Shown here: in pieces, positions 1 to 6,938 of the stretch | How positions within the stretch are numbered: position 1 is the stretch's first letter | Layout: every line of letters starts with the position of its first letter | Program-made: the position numbers and the translations under genes | Notes under the pieces: model-generated | The model's input: the letters and a program-made list of their open reading frames with translations, nothing else | Told to the model about the DNA's origin: nothing | Database searches by the model: none | Origin: Ktedonospora formicarum | GTDB taxonomy: Bacteria; Chloroflexota; Ktedonobacteria; Ktedonobacterales; Ktedonobacteraceae | Assembly (NCBI RefSeq): GCF_016587355.1 | Contig: NZ_BNJF01000001.1 | Location: 2,864,501-2,928,500, forward strand | Length of the DNA: 64,000 nt | Reading direction: 5' to 3'

Positions 1-1309
1 CATTAGTGATTTGCGGTTCCCCCGTGCTTTTATTCAGGCCTTGGGGCAAATTAAACAGGCTGCCGCGCAGGTAAATGCCGACCTGGGAACGGTCGATGCC
101 ACCATTGCCGAAGCGATTACGCAAGCGGCTCAGGAAGTGATTGCGGGCAAGCTTGATGAACACTTTGTGCTGGATATTTTTCAAACTGGCTCAGGCACCT
201 CAACCAATATGAATGCCAACGAAGTGATCGCAAATCGTGCCAGTGAATTGCTTGGTGGTTCGCGTGGATCACGCAAAGTACATCCAAATGATCATGTAAA
301 CTTTGGTCAGTCCTCAAATGATGTCATTCCCTCAGCGATCCACCTCTCAGCGTTTGTAAGTCTGGAGCATGATCTTATACCCGCGCTTCAGGAGCTTCAG
401 CAAGCTTTACAAGAGAAGGCCGACGAGTTTATGCCTGTCGTCAAGACCGGGCGTACGCACCTACAGGATGCGACTCCGATTCGACTGGGTCAGGAGTTTT
501 TGGGCTATGCTGGACAGATTGAGCGAGGAATCACGCGTGTGCGCCATGCCCAGAGCGAACTCTCGGAACTGGCTCTGGGTGGTACAGCGGTTGGAACTGG
601 CGTCAATACACACCCCGAGTTTGCCGCGCGTGTATCGCGAGTTCTTTCCAGCATGAATGGCGTTGACGTTCATGAGACCAGTAACCATTTCCAGGCCCAG
701 AGCACACTAGATGGTATTGTCGAGGCAAGTGGTGCGCTGAATACCCTGGCGGTAAGCCTGATGAAGATCGCGAATGATATTCGCTGGCTTGGCTCTGGTC
801 CGCGTGCAGGCATTGGAGAGATCGAACTTCCAGCCGTCCAGCCTGGTAGCTCAATCATGCCGGGTAAAGTCAACCCCGTGATCGCGGAGTCTGTTTGTAT
901 GGTCTGCGCGCAGGTAATGGGAAATCATACGACGATCACCATCGCGGGGCAGACAGGTAACTTCGAGATTAACGTGATGATGCCGGTAACGGCCTATAAT
1001 CTTTTGCAGTCGATTAACTTGCTGGCTGCTTCCGCGCGCAACTTTACACGCCAGTGCATTAAGGGTCTCAAAGCTACGACGAAGGGGCCCGAAATGGTAG
1101 AGCGAGGTTTGGCGATTTGTACCTCGCTAGCCCCAGTGATTGGGTATGATGCCGCCGCTGCTATCTCCAAGGAGGCGCATAAGACTGGTAAGACTGTGCG
1201 GGAGATCGCGCGCGAACAGACCAACCTCTCTGAAGAGGATCTGAATCGTATTCTCGATCCAGCTAGCATGACAAAGCCCGGTCTCGATGGCGGACCAGCC
1301 GGAGGCTAA
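1..1309 (+). CDS. fumC: Fumarate hydratase class II, 5'-truncated by window edge
   Basis: Class II (iron-independent) fumarase, which interconverts fumarate and malate in the TCA cycle. The reading frame is already open at base 2 (I-S-D-L-R-F-P-R), so the first in-frame TTG at base 11 is not the start; roughly 30 N-terminal residues lie outside the window. The protein has the superfamily blocks TGSGTSTNMNANEV, SSNDVIPSAIHLSA, GRTHLQDATPIRLGQEF and the signature GSSIMPGKVNP (about nt 845-875), which carries the flexible catalytic loop. It ends normally at TAA 1307-1309 and is followed by a long hairpin. Identity is secure because the motif order and spacing match FumC. Confidence 0.97.
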   Translation, partial: ISDLRFPRAFIQALGQIKQAAAQVNADLGTVDATIAEAITQAAQEVIAGKLDEHFVLDIFQTGSGTSTNMNANEVIANRASELLGGSRGSRKVHPNDHVNFGQSSNDVIPSAIHLSAFVSLEHDLIPALQELQQALQEKADEFMPVVKTGRTHLQDATPIRLGQEFLGYAGQIERGITRVRHAQSELSELALGGTAVGTGVNTHPEFAARVSRVLSSMNGVDVHETSNHFQAQSTLDGIVEASGALNTLAVSLMKIANDIRWLGSGPRAGIGEIELPAVQPGSSIMPGKVNPVIAESVCMVCAQVMGNHTTITIAGQTGNFEINVMMPVTAYNLLQSINLLAASARNFTRQCIKGLKATTKGPEMVERGLAICTSLAPVIGYDAAAAISKEAHKTGKTVREIAREQTNLSEEDLNRILDPASMTKPGLDGGPAGG

Positions 1310-1350
1310 TGAGAGCTGTTGATGTGGCCTTTCATTGATGCAATCTGAAG

Positions 1351-1399
1351 AGGAGGTATGGTCGCGTTAAGCTATTGCTTAAATGCGATCATACCTCCT
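1351..1399. terminator. Long hairpin between convergent fumC and GNAT gene
   Basis: A 14-bp stem pairs 1352-1365 with 1385-1398; there is one G-U wobble and a 19-nt loop. It lies between the converging ends of fumC and the acetyltransferase gene and probably stops transcription from both sides. There is no strong T tract on either side. Confidence 0.7.
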
Positions 1400-1440
1400 T
1401 CTCGATTGTGGGGCAAGCTTGACGGCGCTAGTGAGGAAAT

Positions 1441-1992
1441 CTATGGATGGAGTTGCCGTCCCATGATAACCATGGGCTTTTCGCCGCCGGGAAAATAATA
1501 TTGTGGGAGGAGCGGAAGCCAGCCACGCTTGCGATAAAGCTGCATTCCTCGTGTCTCACCATCATAGGTCGAGAGAAGCGCGGTACGGTGAGGCACATCG
1601 CGCAACAGCGCGTCATGTAGTTGTCCTCCAAGTCCATAGCCCTGTGCATCTGGTACTACTGCCAGTTCTACCAGTTCTAGTGCATAGGTGAGCCACTCCT
1701 GAGCCATAGTAGGCGTCATTGAGCTTGCAATGGTATCATGCCACCACTGACCGGGGCGGCTGGTATAGCCATAGATGAAGCCAACGAGTTGATCTGCTTC
1801 CACGTCGCGCGCTGTGTAGAAGCGCAACCCATCTCGCCGAATGTGATGGGTCAAGGTTCGCGCGAAGCCATGTACCCCCTCTTCTGTGTTATTGTAGGGA
1901 GGAGCCGCAAAGGCTTGACGGTATACATCATGGATTTGTGCCTCCTGAGCCTCAATATCCTCGGGTGGTAGCTTAAACAGTCGCACTCGCAT
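1441..1992 (-). CDS. GNAT family N-acetyltransferase
   Basis: A 183-residue GNAT-fold acetyltransferase that would transfer acetyl from acetyl-CoA to an unknown amine. The middle contains VGFIYGYTSRPGQWW, then LELVELAVVPDAQGYGLGGQLHDALL, which is the V-x-P-x-x-Q-x-x-G-x-G acetyl-CoA pyrophosphate loop, and later LYRKRGWLPLLPQY, the usual beta-6/7 end. I chose ATG 1992 because a GAGGAAGGG ribosome site lies just upstream; an in-frame start at 2019 would overlap the Nudix stop codon. It is the second gene of a two-gene minus-strand unit behind the Nudix gene (26-bp gap). Substrate unknown. Confidence 0.85.
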   Translation of the reverse strand: MRVRLFKLPPEDIEAQEAQIHDVYRQAFAAPPYNNTEEGVHGFARTLTHHIRRDGLRFYTARDVEADQLVGFIYGYTSRPGQWWHDTIASSMTPTMAQEWLTYALELVELAVVPDAQGYGLGGQLHDALLRDVPHRTALLSTYDGETRGMQLYRKRGWLPLLPQYYFPGGEKPMVIMGRQLHP

Positions 1993-2018
1993 GCAATTAT
2001 CCCTTCCTCTACATCTCA

Positions 2019-2558
2019 CTAAAGCCAGATGCGCCAGTGGTCATCGCCCTCTACTCCTGACGAGTTGGAGAGATGAGCATGATTCGGCCAGACGAGAGCC
2101 TCCTGGTCCAATCCTTTATATGCAATGGCGAGTGCCCCTGACCAGGTTTCCTCTGGATTCAGTGCCTCCATGTCAGCGCGCGAGAAGAAGCGAGCGTCAT
2201 CTACCTCTTGTGGGTCAGGATAGAGTTCGCTGATAGGCGAAATGGGGTGTGCTTTAAACATAAAGAAGTAGTTATGTTCTCCATCATCCATGACCCATAA
2301 GCGTACTCCCAACAAACCCTCAATCTCAATCCGTAAGTGTGTCTCCTCGAACGTCTCTCGCACAGCCGTGACATCCGGTAACTCGCCAGCTTTAACGCGT
2401 CCCGAGGGAAGTAGATATTTGCCTCGAGTGACGCCGTGGAGGTTACGTACTAGCAAGACTTTGTTGTCATAGACCACTACCGCGCCTGCCCCCAGGCTTA
2501 GTGGTCGCTTGGGCCTGCTCTCATTACCAGAGACGGGTCTATCTCCTGATTCTGCCAT
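2019..2558 (-). CDS. NUDIX hydrolase
   Basis: A 179-residue Nudix protein. The Nudix box starts at GRVKAGE and continues through RETFEETHL. It keeps the G-x5-E-x7-RE-x-x-EE core, but the final G-U is H-L, a mild deviation. The N-terminal part has the usual AGAVVVYDNKVLLVRN strand. Members cleave nucleoside diphosphates linked to another moiety; which one cannot be told here. A GAGGAG ribosome site precedes ATG 2558, and a TATAAT-like -10 lies near 2611-2616 on the minus strand. It is co-oriented with, and probably co-transcribed with, the acetyltransferase gene. Confidence 0.88.
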   Translation of the reverse strand: MAESGDRPVSGNESRPKRPLSLGAGAVVVYDNKVLLVRNLHGVTRGKYLLPSGRVKAGELPDVTAVRETFEETHLRIEIEGLLGVRLWVMDDGEHNYFFMFKAHPISPISELYPDPQEVDDARFFSRADMEALNPEETWSGALAIAYKGLDQEALVWPNHAHLSNSSGVEGDDHWRIWL

Positions 2559-2833
2559 TAGATGCTGCTCCTCACGCTTTTGCTAGTGGCTATACGGTCT
2601 CTAGTATTCTATTATAGCATTGAGTCCGTTTATCTCTTTTGATTTGTTTACCATATAGAGTGGATAAGCTCTCTTGTTTTATTTGGAATGGGTGGTGTTT
2701 GACTCTATATTGAAGACGTCAATAAACTCAATTAGAGGGTTAAAACAAGTTTCTTGAAGAGTAGACAAATATCTCTTTCCGTTGGCATTTGTTGCTCTTG
2801 CGTTCTTCCTTCATTTCTGCTATAATTACTCCT
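2559..2833. other. Intergenic: promoter side of the Nudix gene
   Basis: AT-rich spacer. Apart from the -10-like TATAAT on the minus strand (2611-2616), I see no gene or structured element before the TnpB remnant. Confidence 0.5.
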
Positions 2834-2955
2834 CGTACGGTGAGTTACACCGGAATGCACGCCTGTGGAGATCCTGTAAGACCTGGTAGATCCAGGCACG
2901 TTGTTCGTTGAAGCAGGAACCGAACGCGAAATATGGCTTGTCCATATTTGGGTAA
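2834..2955 (+). pseudogene. tnpB: Degenerate 3' end of a TnpB (IS200/IS605-IS1341 type) gene
   Basis: Only the last ~40 codons remain. One frame (2834-2911) reads RTVSYTGMHACGDPVRPGRS and closes with TGA. The overlapping frame (2905-2955) reads SLKQEPNAKYGLSIFG and then stops. Together they match the familiar TnpB C-terminus (ACGD-x-VRP ... KQEPN-x-KYG), split by a one-base shift. Upstream sequence carries none of the RuvC or zinc-finger parts, so this is a decayed, non-coding remnant next to the 3' end of aspS on the opposite strand. Confidence 0.75.
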
Positions 2956-2971
2956 GTTTCGGATAACGGTA

Positions 2972-3030
2972 ATGCATGCGGCTCTACAGGCTAGAAGCCC
3001 CAGTACACCGCATGCAATGTACCGGGGCCC
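2972..3030 (+). ncRNA. Candidate remnant of TnpB right end / omega-RNA scaffold
   Basis: Directly after the TnpB stop there are two interleaved stems. Stem A pairs 2973-2981 with 3008-3016 (9 bp). Stem B pairs 2997-3001 with 3024-3028 and 3003-3006 with 3019-3022. The 5'A-5'B-3'A-3'B order is a pseudoknot topology. In this transposon family the 3' end of tnpB plus the right end is transcribed as the guide omega-RNA, so this may be a leftover of it. Alternatively, stem B on the minus strand may simply terminate aspS. Confidence 0.4.
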
Positions 3031-3042
3031 TGGGGAGAAATG

Positions 3043-4356
3043 CTATGGTACGAGGCGATGGATATCGCGAGGAAAGGTCGTTGTCAGGCGTACGTTGGGC
3101 GCGCCTAGCAATTGCATGAGCAGGCGCTCTGAGCCGATAGCGAAACCTCCATGTGGAGGCATACCATAGCGGAATGCTTCAAGGTAATGCTCGAAGGGCT
3201 CAGGCGACATCTGGGCCTGCTCTAAGGCCGCTATATAGTCCTCATAGCGATGTAAGCGTTGTCCTCCTGTGACTAGCTCCGTACCTCGGAAGAGCAGGTC
3301 GAATGAGTTCGAAAACTCAGGTCGCTCCGGGTCCGGATGAGTATAGAAGGGCCGCTTCTTCATCGGATAGCCTGTAACAAAAAGAAACGCGCTTCCATAC
3401 TCCTTCTGTGCCCATTCGCCAAGCCAGCGTTCATCCTGTGGTGAAAGGTCCGGCTCACCGCGCACGTCCACTTTATGAAGCTTCAGGATAAGCTCTTGTG
3501 CATCCTGAAAGTGGATATATGGGATCTCCTCTGGAACCTCCGGCAGGCTTGCCTTCAGGAGGTCTAGTTCAGAAGCACACTGTTCCTGAAATGCTCCGAG
3601 GATGCTAGCCAGGATATCGCGTAGCAGGGCCATGACAGTAAAGTGGTTCTCGATAAAACCAAATTCAGCATCCAGGCTAACATACTCGTTGAGGTGGCGA
3701 GTGGTGTCATGTTCCTCCGCGCGAAAGACTGGGCCAACCTCAAAGACGCGCTCGAAAACACCAACCATATTCTGCTTGTAGAACTGTGGGCTCTGCGCCA
3801 GATAGGCTGTGCGTCCGAAGTATTCCACCTTAAAGACGTTGGCTCCGCTTTCAGTCGCGGATGCGACGAGTTTGGGCGTCTGAATCTCAGTAAAGCCTCG
3901 GTCTGTCAGGGTTGAGCGGAATGCTTGCATCATCGCCGAAGCCAGGCGGAAGATTGCCCGGCGCGAGGGATGCCGGTTCGCAACCACGGCATGATCGAGC
4001 AAGGTGCTAATCTGAGCGTTGATCTTGCGCTTGTTAAGGGCTACAGGTGGTACTTCGCGTATCGGTGCGATGACCTCGATAGTCAGGTTATGCAGTTCTA
4101 CGCCGCCTGGGGCCTGGGCTACACTCTCTACTTGCCCTTCAATTGCGACCAGGCTCTCTACGCTGGCTTCGACGTTAATGAGAGGGGCTATCTCTTCCTC
4201 GCTCTCAGCAACCGCTTGAATCTGTCCCCAACCATCGCGGATGACCAGGAAGTGGATACCGCCAAGCTGGCGCCAGGATTGAAGCCAGCCCTGAATTCGA
4301 ATACGTTCACCAATATGTCCTCTAACCTGAGTCGTGAGTGTCCTTGTCTGCTGCAT
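3043..4356 (-). CDS. aspS: Aspartate--tRNA ligase, archaeal-type (possibly Asp/Asn non-discriminating)
   Basis: A 437-residue class IIb synthetase that charges tRNA with aspartate. It has an N-terminal OB-fold anticodon domain (IRIQGWLQSWRQLGGIHFLV), motif 2 in EVGPVFRAEEHDTTRHLNEY, then TELVTGGQRLHRYEDY and motif 3 in GGFAIGSERLLMQLL. The ending FPRDIHRLVP and the RAEEH motif are those of the short archaeal-type AspRS; AsnRS would have RAE-N/S and a PRTPG ending. Bacterial copies often aspartylate tRNA-Asn for GatCAB amidation. ATG 4356 is preceded by AAGGAG; the open frame continues to 4431 without a ribosome site. A T-box leader lies upstream. Confidence 0.9.
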   Translation of the reverse strand: MQQTRTLTTQVRGHIGERIRIQGWLQSWRQLGGIHFLVIRDGWGQIQAVAESEEEIAPLINVEASVESLVAIEGQVESVAQAPGGVELHNLTIEVIAPIREVPPVALNKRKINAQISTLLDHAVVANRHPSRRAIFRLASAMMQAFRSTLTDRGFTEIQTPKLVASATESGANVFKVEYFGRTAYLAQSPQFYKQNMVGVFERVFEVGPVFRAEEHDTTRHLNEYVSLDAEFGFIENHFTVMALLRDILASILGAFQEQCASELDLLKASLPEVPEEIPYIHFQDAQELILKLHKVDVRGEPDLSPQDERWLGEWAQKEYGSAFLFVTGYPMKKRPFYTHPDPERPEFSNSFDLLFRGTELVTGGQRLHRYEDYIAALEQAQMSPEPFEHYLEAFRYGMPPHGGFAIGSERLLMQLLGAPNVRLTTTFPRDIHRLVP

Positions 4357-4559
4357 ATGATATGCTCCTTCTAACCGTGATGCTGTTTTGTTATTGTCTG
4401 TAATTGCCCAGGAAGTCATATCTGAAGTCATGCAGACGTCCAGTTGTCAGGTACTTCCCGGAAGGTTTTTAGCGTTGGCGTTATTGTCATCTTCGCCGTC
4501 GTCGCTCTCCACCTGATCTCCTTTCTGCGTTGTTATAATGCTGGATTGATGGTCGCGGA

Positions 4560-4878
4560 CAAACAAAAAGCCCTCATCCTTTGGAGGACGAGGGCAGAAT
4601 ATGCATTTGCCTTGTCGTGGTACCACCACCATTTGCCCCTGTTAATGCGGGGCCTTAGTCGATTCAACTTACCTGCTTACTATTTTTCTGGAGGGTAAGC
4701 GAAAATCGTAGCGCGTTAACGGGCGCAATCCCGAAGATACAGCTATTATGCCTACTAGATTCCGGCGTTTCACTGCTTGGCTCAAGGGGGTCATTAAACA
4801 GGGCCAACCGCGATACTCCCAGCCGTGGTATCGCTCTCTGGGCGTTGGGAAGCTATTTAATCTATCCCTTTCATCGCC
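4560..4878 (-). promoter_or_regulatory. T-box leader controlling aspS
   Basis: A tRNA-sensing transcription attenuator on the minus strand. Stem I is visible: AAGGG/CCCTT base, TTAAA/TTTAA, CCAAC/GTTGG and a 7-bp distal stem GCGATAC/GTATCGC, with the AGAGAGC motif before it and the TAGTAGGC motif after it. The antiterminator core UGGUACC is at 4619-4625. The terminator is an 11-bp GC-rich stem (4570-4595) followed by CTTTTTGTTT. The likely specifier, between the base and middle stems, is GAC (complement of 4790-4792), an Asp codon. Uncharged tRNA should switch transcription of aspS on. The UGGU bulge predicts an A discriminator base, which is unusual for tRNA-Asp. Confidence 0.85.
4570..4595 (-). 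terminator. T-box regulated terminator
   Basis: An 11-bp stem with one G-U pair and a 4-nt loop, followed by a T-rich run on the minus strand (complement of 4561-4569). It is the off-state hairpin of the aspS T-box. Confidence 0.85.
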
Positions 4879-4891
4879 TTTATAATAAAAG

Positions 4892-4948
4892 CTTGTACAT
4901 AAAAGCTTAACATAGCAATAAACGTTATGTCAAGCTTTTATGTACAAG
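4892..4948. repeat. 17-bp perfect inverted repeat at the IS target
   Basis: CTTGTACATAAAAGCTT (4892-4908) is repeated exactly inverted at 4932-4948, with a 23-bp spacer. The right arm contains most of the 9-bp target duplication of the neighbouring insertion sequence, so the element inserted at the edge of a pre-existing palindrome. Confidence 0.85.
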
Positions 4949-4949
4949 C
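4941..4949. repeat. Left copy of 9-bp target site duplication
   Basis: TGTACAAGC lies directly before the left inverted repeat and again directly after the right one (6612-6620). Confidence 0.9.
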
Positions 4950-4972
4950 GGGTGTAGTTCATTTTTTTGCAA
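4950..4972. repeat. Terminal inverted repeat, left
   Basis: 23 bases starting GGGTGTAGTTC and ending TTTGCAA. Exact reverse complement of 6589-6611. Confidence 0.95.
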
Positions 4973-4976
4973 CCCC

Positions 4977-6194
4977 CTACGATCCCCATGGTCGCACGAC
5001 ATTGCGTCCCCAACGTCTTTGGGCTTGGGTGCGCCCTTTGGGGGAAACAGGACGCGGAGGTGCTGGGGGAGAGGGAAAGCAAGCGAGGAGCAGAGGCAGA
5101 GGCAGGCGCAGCCATGTGAGCCACAAGCGCGTCTTAGCTCGGACCACTCCTGCTGCTCGCCGCTGGCTTGCACGCGTTTGGCGGCTCTGGTGCCAGCCTC
5201 CCCGAATCAGATGCCACCCTTGCAGCCAGCGGTCGCTGCCCAACGTCGTGCGCAAGGCCAGCATGGGATTGACGTTTTCCCGCTTCCAATGCATGCCTGC
5301 TCCTTTGAGACGAGCCTGGACCACGAGCTTGTTGCCACTCTCTGCCATCCCCGAGCCAATGGGCCAGCCCGCCCGTTGATAGGTCGGAGAGTCCATCTGG
5401 CCCTCTCGCTTGCGCAGGTACCTCAGCTTCTCGTGCATGTCTGGGGCTGCAAACGTGAGGCAGAGCTGCTCTAAGGTGGCCAGAACCGTGCGTGGTCCCT
5501 GCTGCTTGAGGGTCTGCAACTGCTCTTGCAACCACGACGCTGAGAGGACGGCTCCCTGACTGCGAGCCAGTTCCCCCAACTCACTCACATACTGGGCGGC
5601 ATGCGCAAAATCGAGAATGCGTATGGCATCAGCTCGATGCCCTTGCACGAAGCTCTGAATCCACTCCGCCCCATCCTGCAGCGCTGCCACCTCGCCGGCA
5701 CGCTCCACTCCTCGTCGGCGCATCTCGTAGGAAGCCAGATCGGCAAACGTGTTGGCATCGCTCAAGCGGGCAAAATACGAGAGATGCTCACCGTGGGCGA
5801 CCTGCTTCTTTTTTCCCTCGCGCACCTCGGCGATGGTCACCATTTTGACTTCGGCCCACTCCTTTGGCCGGATCGGCACCAAGACGCCATCAGTCGCCAG
5901 TGCCAAGCGGGAATGGACTGGTTCCTGGCTTGAGGAGCCGGTCAGAGGATGCGCCTGCTGATCCTGCCACTGCTGCAGGCACGTTCCTGCCTCCTCGGTG
6001 AGCCGTCGCACCGTGCTCGTGCTCACGCGCACGCCCAGCAGCGTTTGCAGGTGCTTGGCCGCCTGGGCAAATGGGACAACGGCTCCCAAGAGCACCAGTC
6101 CCTGATGGGCATGCGGGGTCAACCCACTGCAGGGCAGGTCCAACTCCTCATCGAGGGGGAAAAAAGCCGCTTCCACACTGCGGGCACGTTCCAT
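4977..6194 (-). CDS. ISKra4-family transposase, frame B (catalytic part)
   Basis: DDE-type transposase body, about 400 residues. It begins in the overlap with frame A (FFPLDEELDLPCSGLTPHAHQ) and carries a helix-turn-helix-like region (FAQAAKHLQTLLGVRVSTSTVRRLTEEAG). Candidate catalytic positions are the Asp in LATDGVLVPI, the Asp in RILDFAHAAQYV and the Glu in GSGMAESGNKLV. The ATG at 6194 has no obvious ribosome site, so this frame is probably reached from frame A by frameshifting. It ends five bases inside the left inverted repeat. Confidence 0.9.
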   Translation of the reverse strand: MERARSVEAAFFPLDEELDLPCSGLTPHAHQGLVLLGAVVPFAQAAKHLQTLLGVRVSTSTVRRLTEEAGTCLQQWQDQQAHPLTGSSSQEPVHSRLALATDGVLVPIRPKEWAEVKMVTIAEVREGKKKQVAHGEHLSYFARLSDANTFADLASYEMRRRGVERAGEVAALQDGAEWIQSFVQGHRADAIRILDFAHAAQYVSELGELARSQGAVLSASWLQEQLQTLKQQGPRTVLATLEQLCLTFAAPDMHEKLRYLRKREGQMDSPTYQRAGWPIGSGMAESGNKLVVQARLKGAGMHWKRENVNPMLALRTTLGSDRWLQGWHLIRGGWHQSRQTRASQRRAAGVVRAKTRLWLTWLRLPLPLLLACFPSPPAPPRPVSPKGRTQAQRRWGRNVVRPWGS

Positions 6195-6510
6195 AGCTGC
6201 GTGAGAGCTTGACGTCTTTTCCTCCTTGCGTGCTCAGGATCCGTTCGTGCTTGCCTCGCGCTTGCAACGGCATGCCACAGTGTGGGCAACGGGGCCGTTG
6301 CCCTTGTTCTTGTCCACTCCAATCGCGCTTCTCACTGTGCTGGGCCAGGTCAACCAGCATGTGGGCGCGCAATCCTGAGAGTCGGGCATCGAGTTCCTCT
6401 TCAATCTCCTTGAAGGTGGCTTGGGGGTGCTCTTGGCGCCAGCCTTCCATCTCTTCAAAGACGCTTGCACTCAGCGCACGCCAGACGTCTGCGAGCGGGG
6501 AATGTCCCAT
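6148..6510 (-). CDS. ISKra4-family transposase, frame A (N-terminal zinc-binding part)
   Basis: A 120-residue N-terminal transposase segment with two CxxC pairs (CPHCGMPLQ and CPQCGSGFF), probably a zinc ribbon. ATG 6510 has an excellent AGGAGG site. The frame stops just after GSGFFPPR, exactly where frame B continues FFPLDEEL. The sequence at the junction on the minus strand is T6 followed by C5 (complement of 6155-6165), a slippery tract; joining the frames needs a +1 (or -2) shift. Confidence 0.9.
   Translation of the reverse strand: MGHSPLADVWRALSASVFEEMEGWRQEHPQATFKEIEEELDARLSGLRAHMLVDLAQHSEKRDWSGQEQGQRPRCPHCGMPLQARGKHERILSTQGGKDVKLSRSYGTCPQCGSGFFPPR
6155..6165 (-). other. Candidate slippery site for transposase frameshift
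   Basis: On the coding strand TTTTTTCCCCC lies in the overlap of the two transposase frames. Slippage there (ribosomal or transcriptional) would fuse frame A and frame B at F-F-P. Confidence 0.6.
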
Positions 6511-6588
6511 GTGGCAACCTCCTTGTTTGGCTTCTGCTCTTGCTTTCTATTGTATCATCTCTTGCCCTCCCTGCATCCATGATGGCGC

Positions 6589-6611
6589 TTGCAAAAAAAT
6601 GAACTACACCC
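6589..6611. repeat. Terminal inverted repeat, right
   Basis: Exact reverse complement of 4950-4972. It is followed by the right copy of the TGTACAAGC duplication (6612-6620). Confidence 0.95.
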
Positions 6612-6620
6612 TGTACAAGC

Positions 6621-6938
6621 TTTAGAGCTTTCCAATTTTGTTAGGCAGAGAACCCTCAGCGCCTGTGGTACTCAATAGCGTGCTGGGTACCTCGGAGAGG
6701 AGAACTAGAAAAATCTTAGATTTGCACACCCCATAAAAGTTTGTGCTCGGCATTCTGTGATGCTACACTACAAGCATGGCAGGCCGAAAAATGAGGGACT
6801 TGAGAGAGGTTGAGCGCGAAAGAATACACGGGAATTCATCTGTTTGATTTCTAGCGGATTGACCTATGTGCCTGCCAGAAATTGACATGTTAGATGATAA
6901 ATGAGCGAGCCAATGGTTGGATGTGCGAAGGATAAGTT
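6621..6938. other. Intergenic upstream of WYL regulator
   Basis: I found no ORF with a ribosome site, no strong hairpin and no convincing -35/-10 pair. It presumably contains the WYL gene promoter. Confidence 0.4.

Larger units (their letters stand above)
4950..6611 (-). mobile_element. Complete ISKra4-family insertion sequence, 1,662 bp
   Basis: The element has perfect 23-bp terminal inverted repeats (4950-4972 and 6589-6611), a 9-bp target duplication (TGTACAAGC) and two overlapping transposase frames on the minus strand filling the whole interior. Perfect ends and an intact duplication point to recent insertion. It sits between the T-box of aspS and the WYL regulator, with its transposase reading toward aspS. 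Confidence 0.95.

Noticed and set aside
4925..6625. Several long plus-strand frames inside the IS element
   Set aside because: They are shadows of the transposase, whose domains, ribosome site and frames lie on the minus strand.
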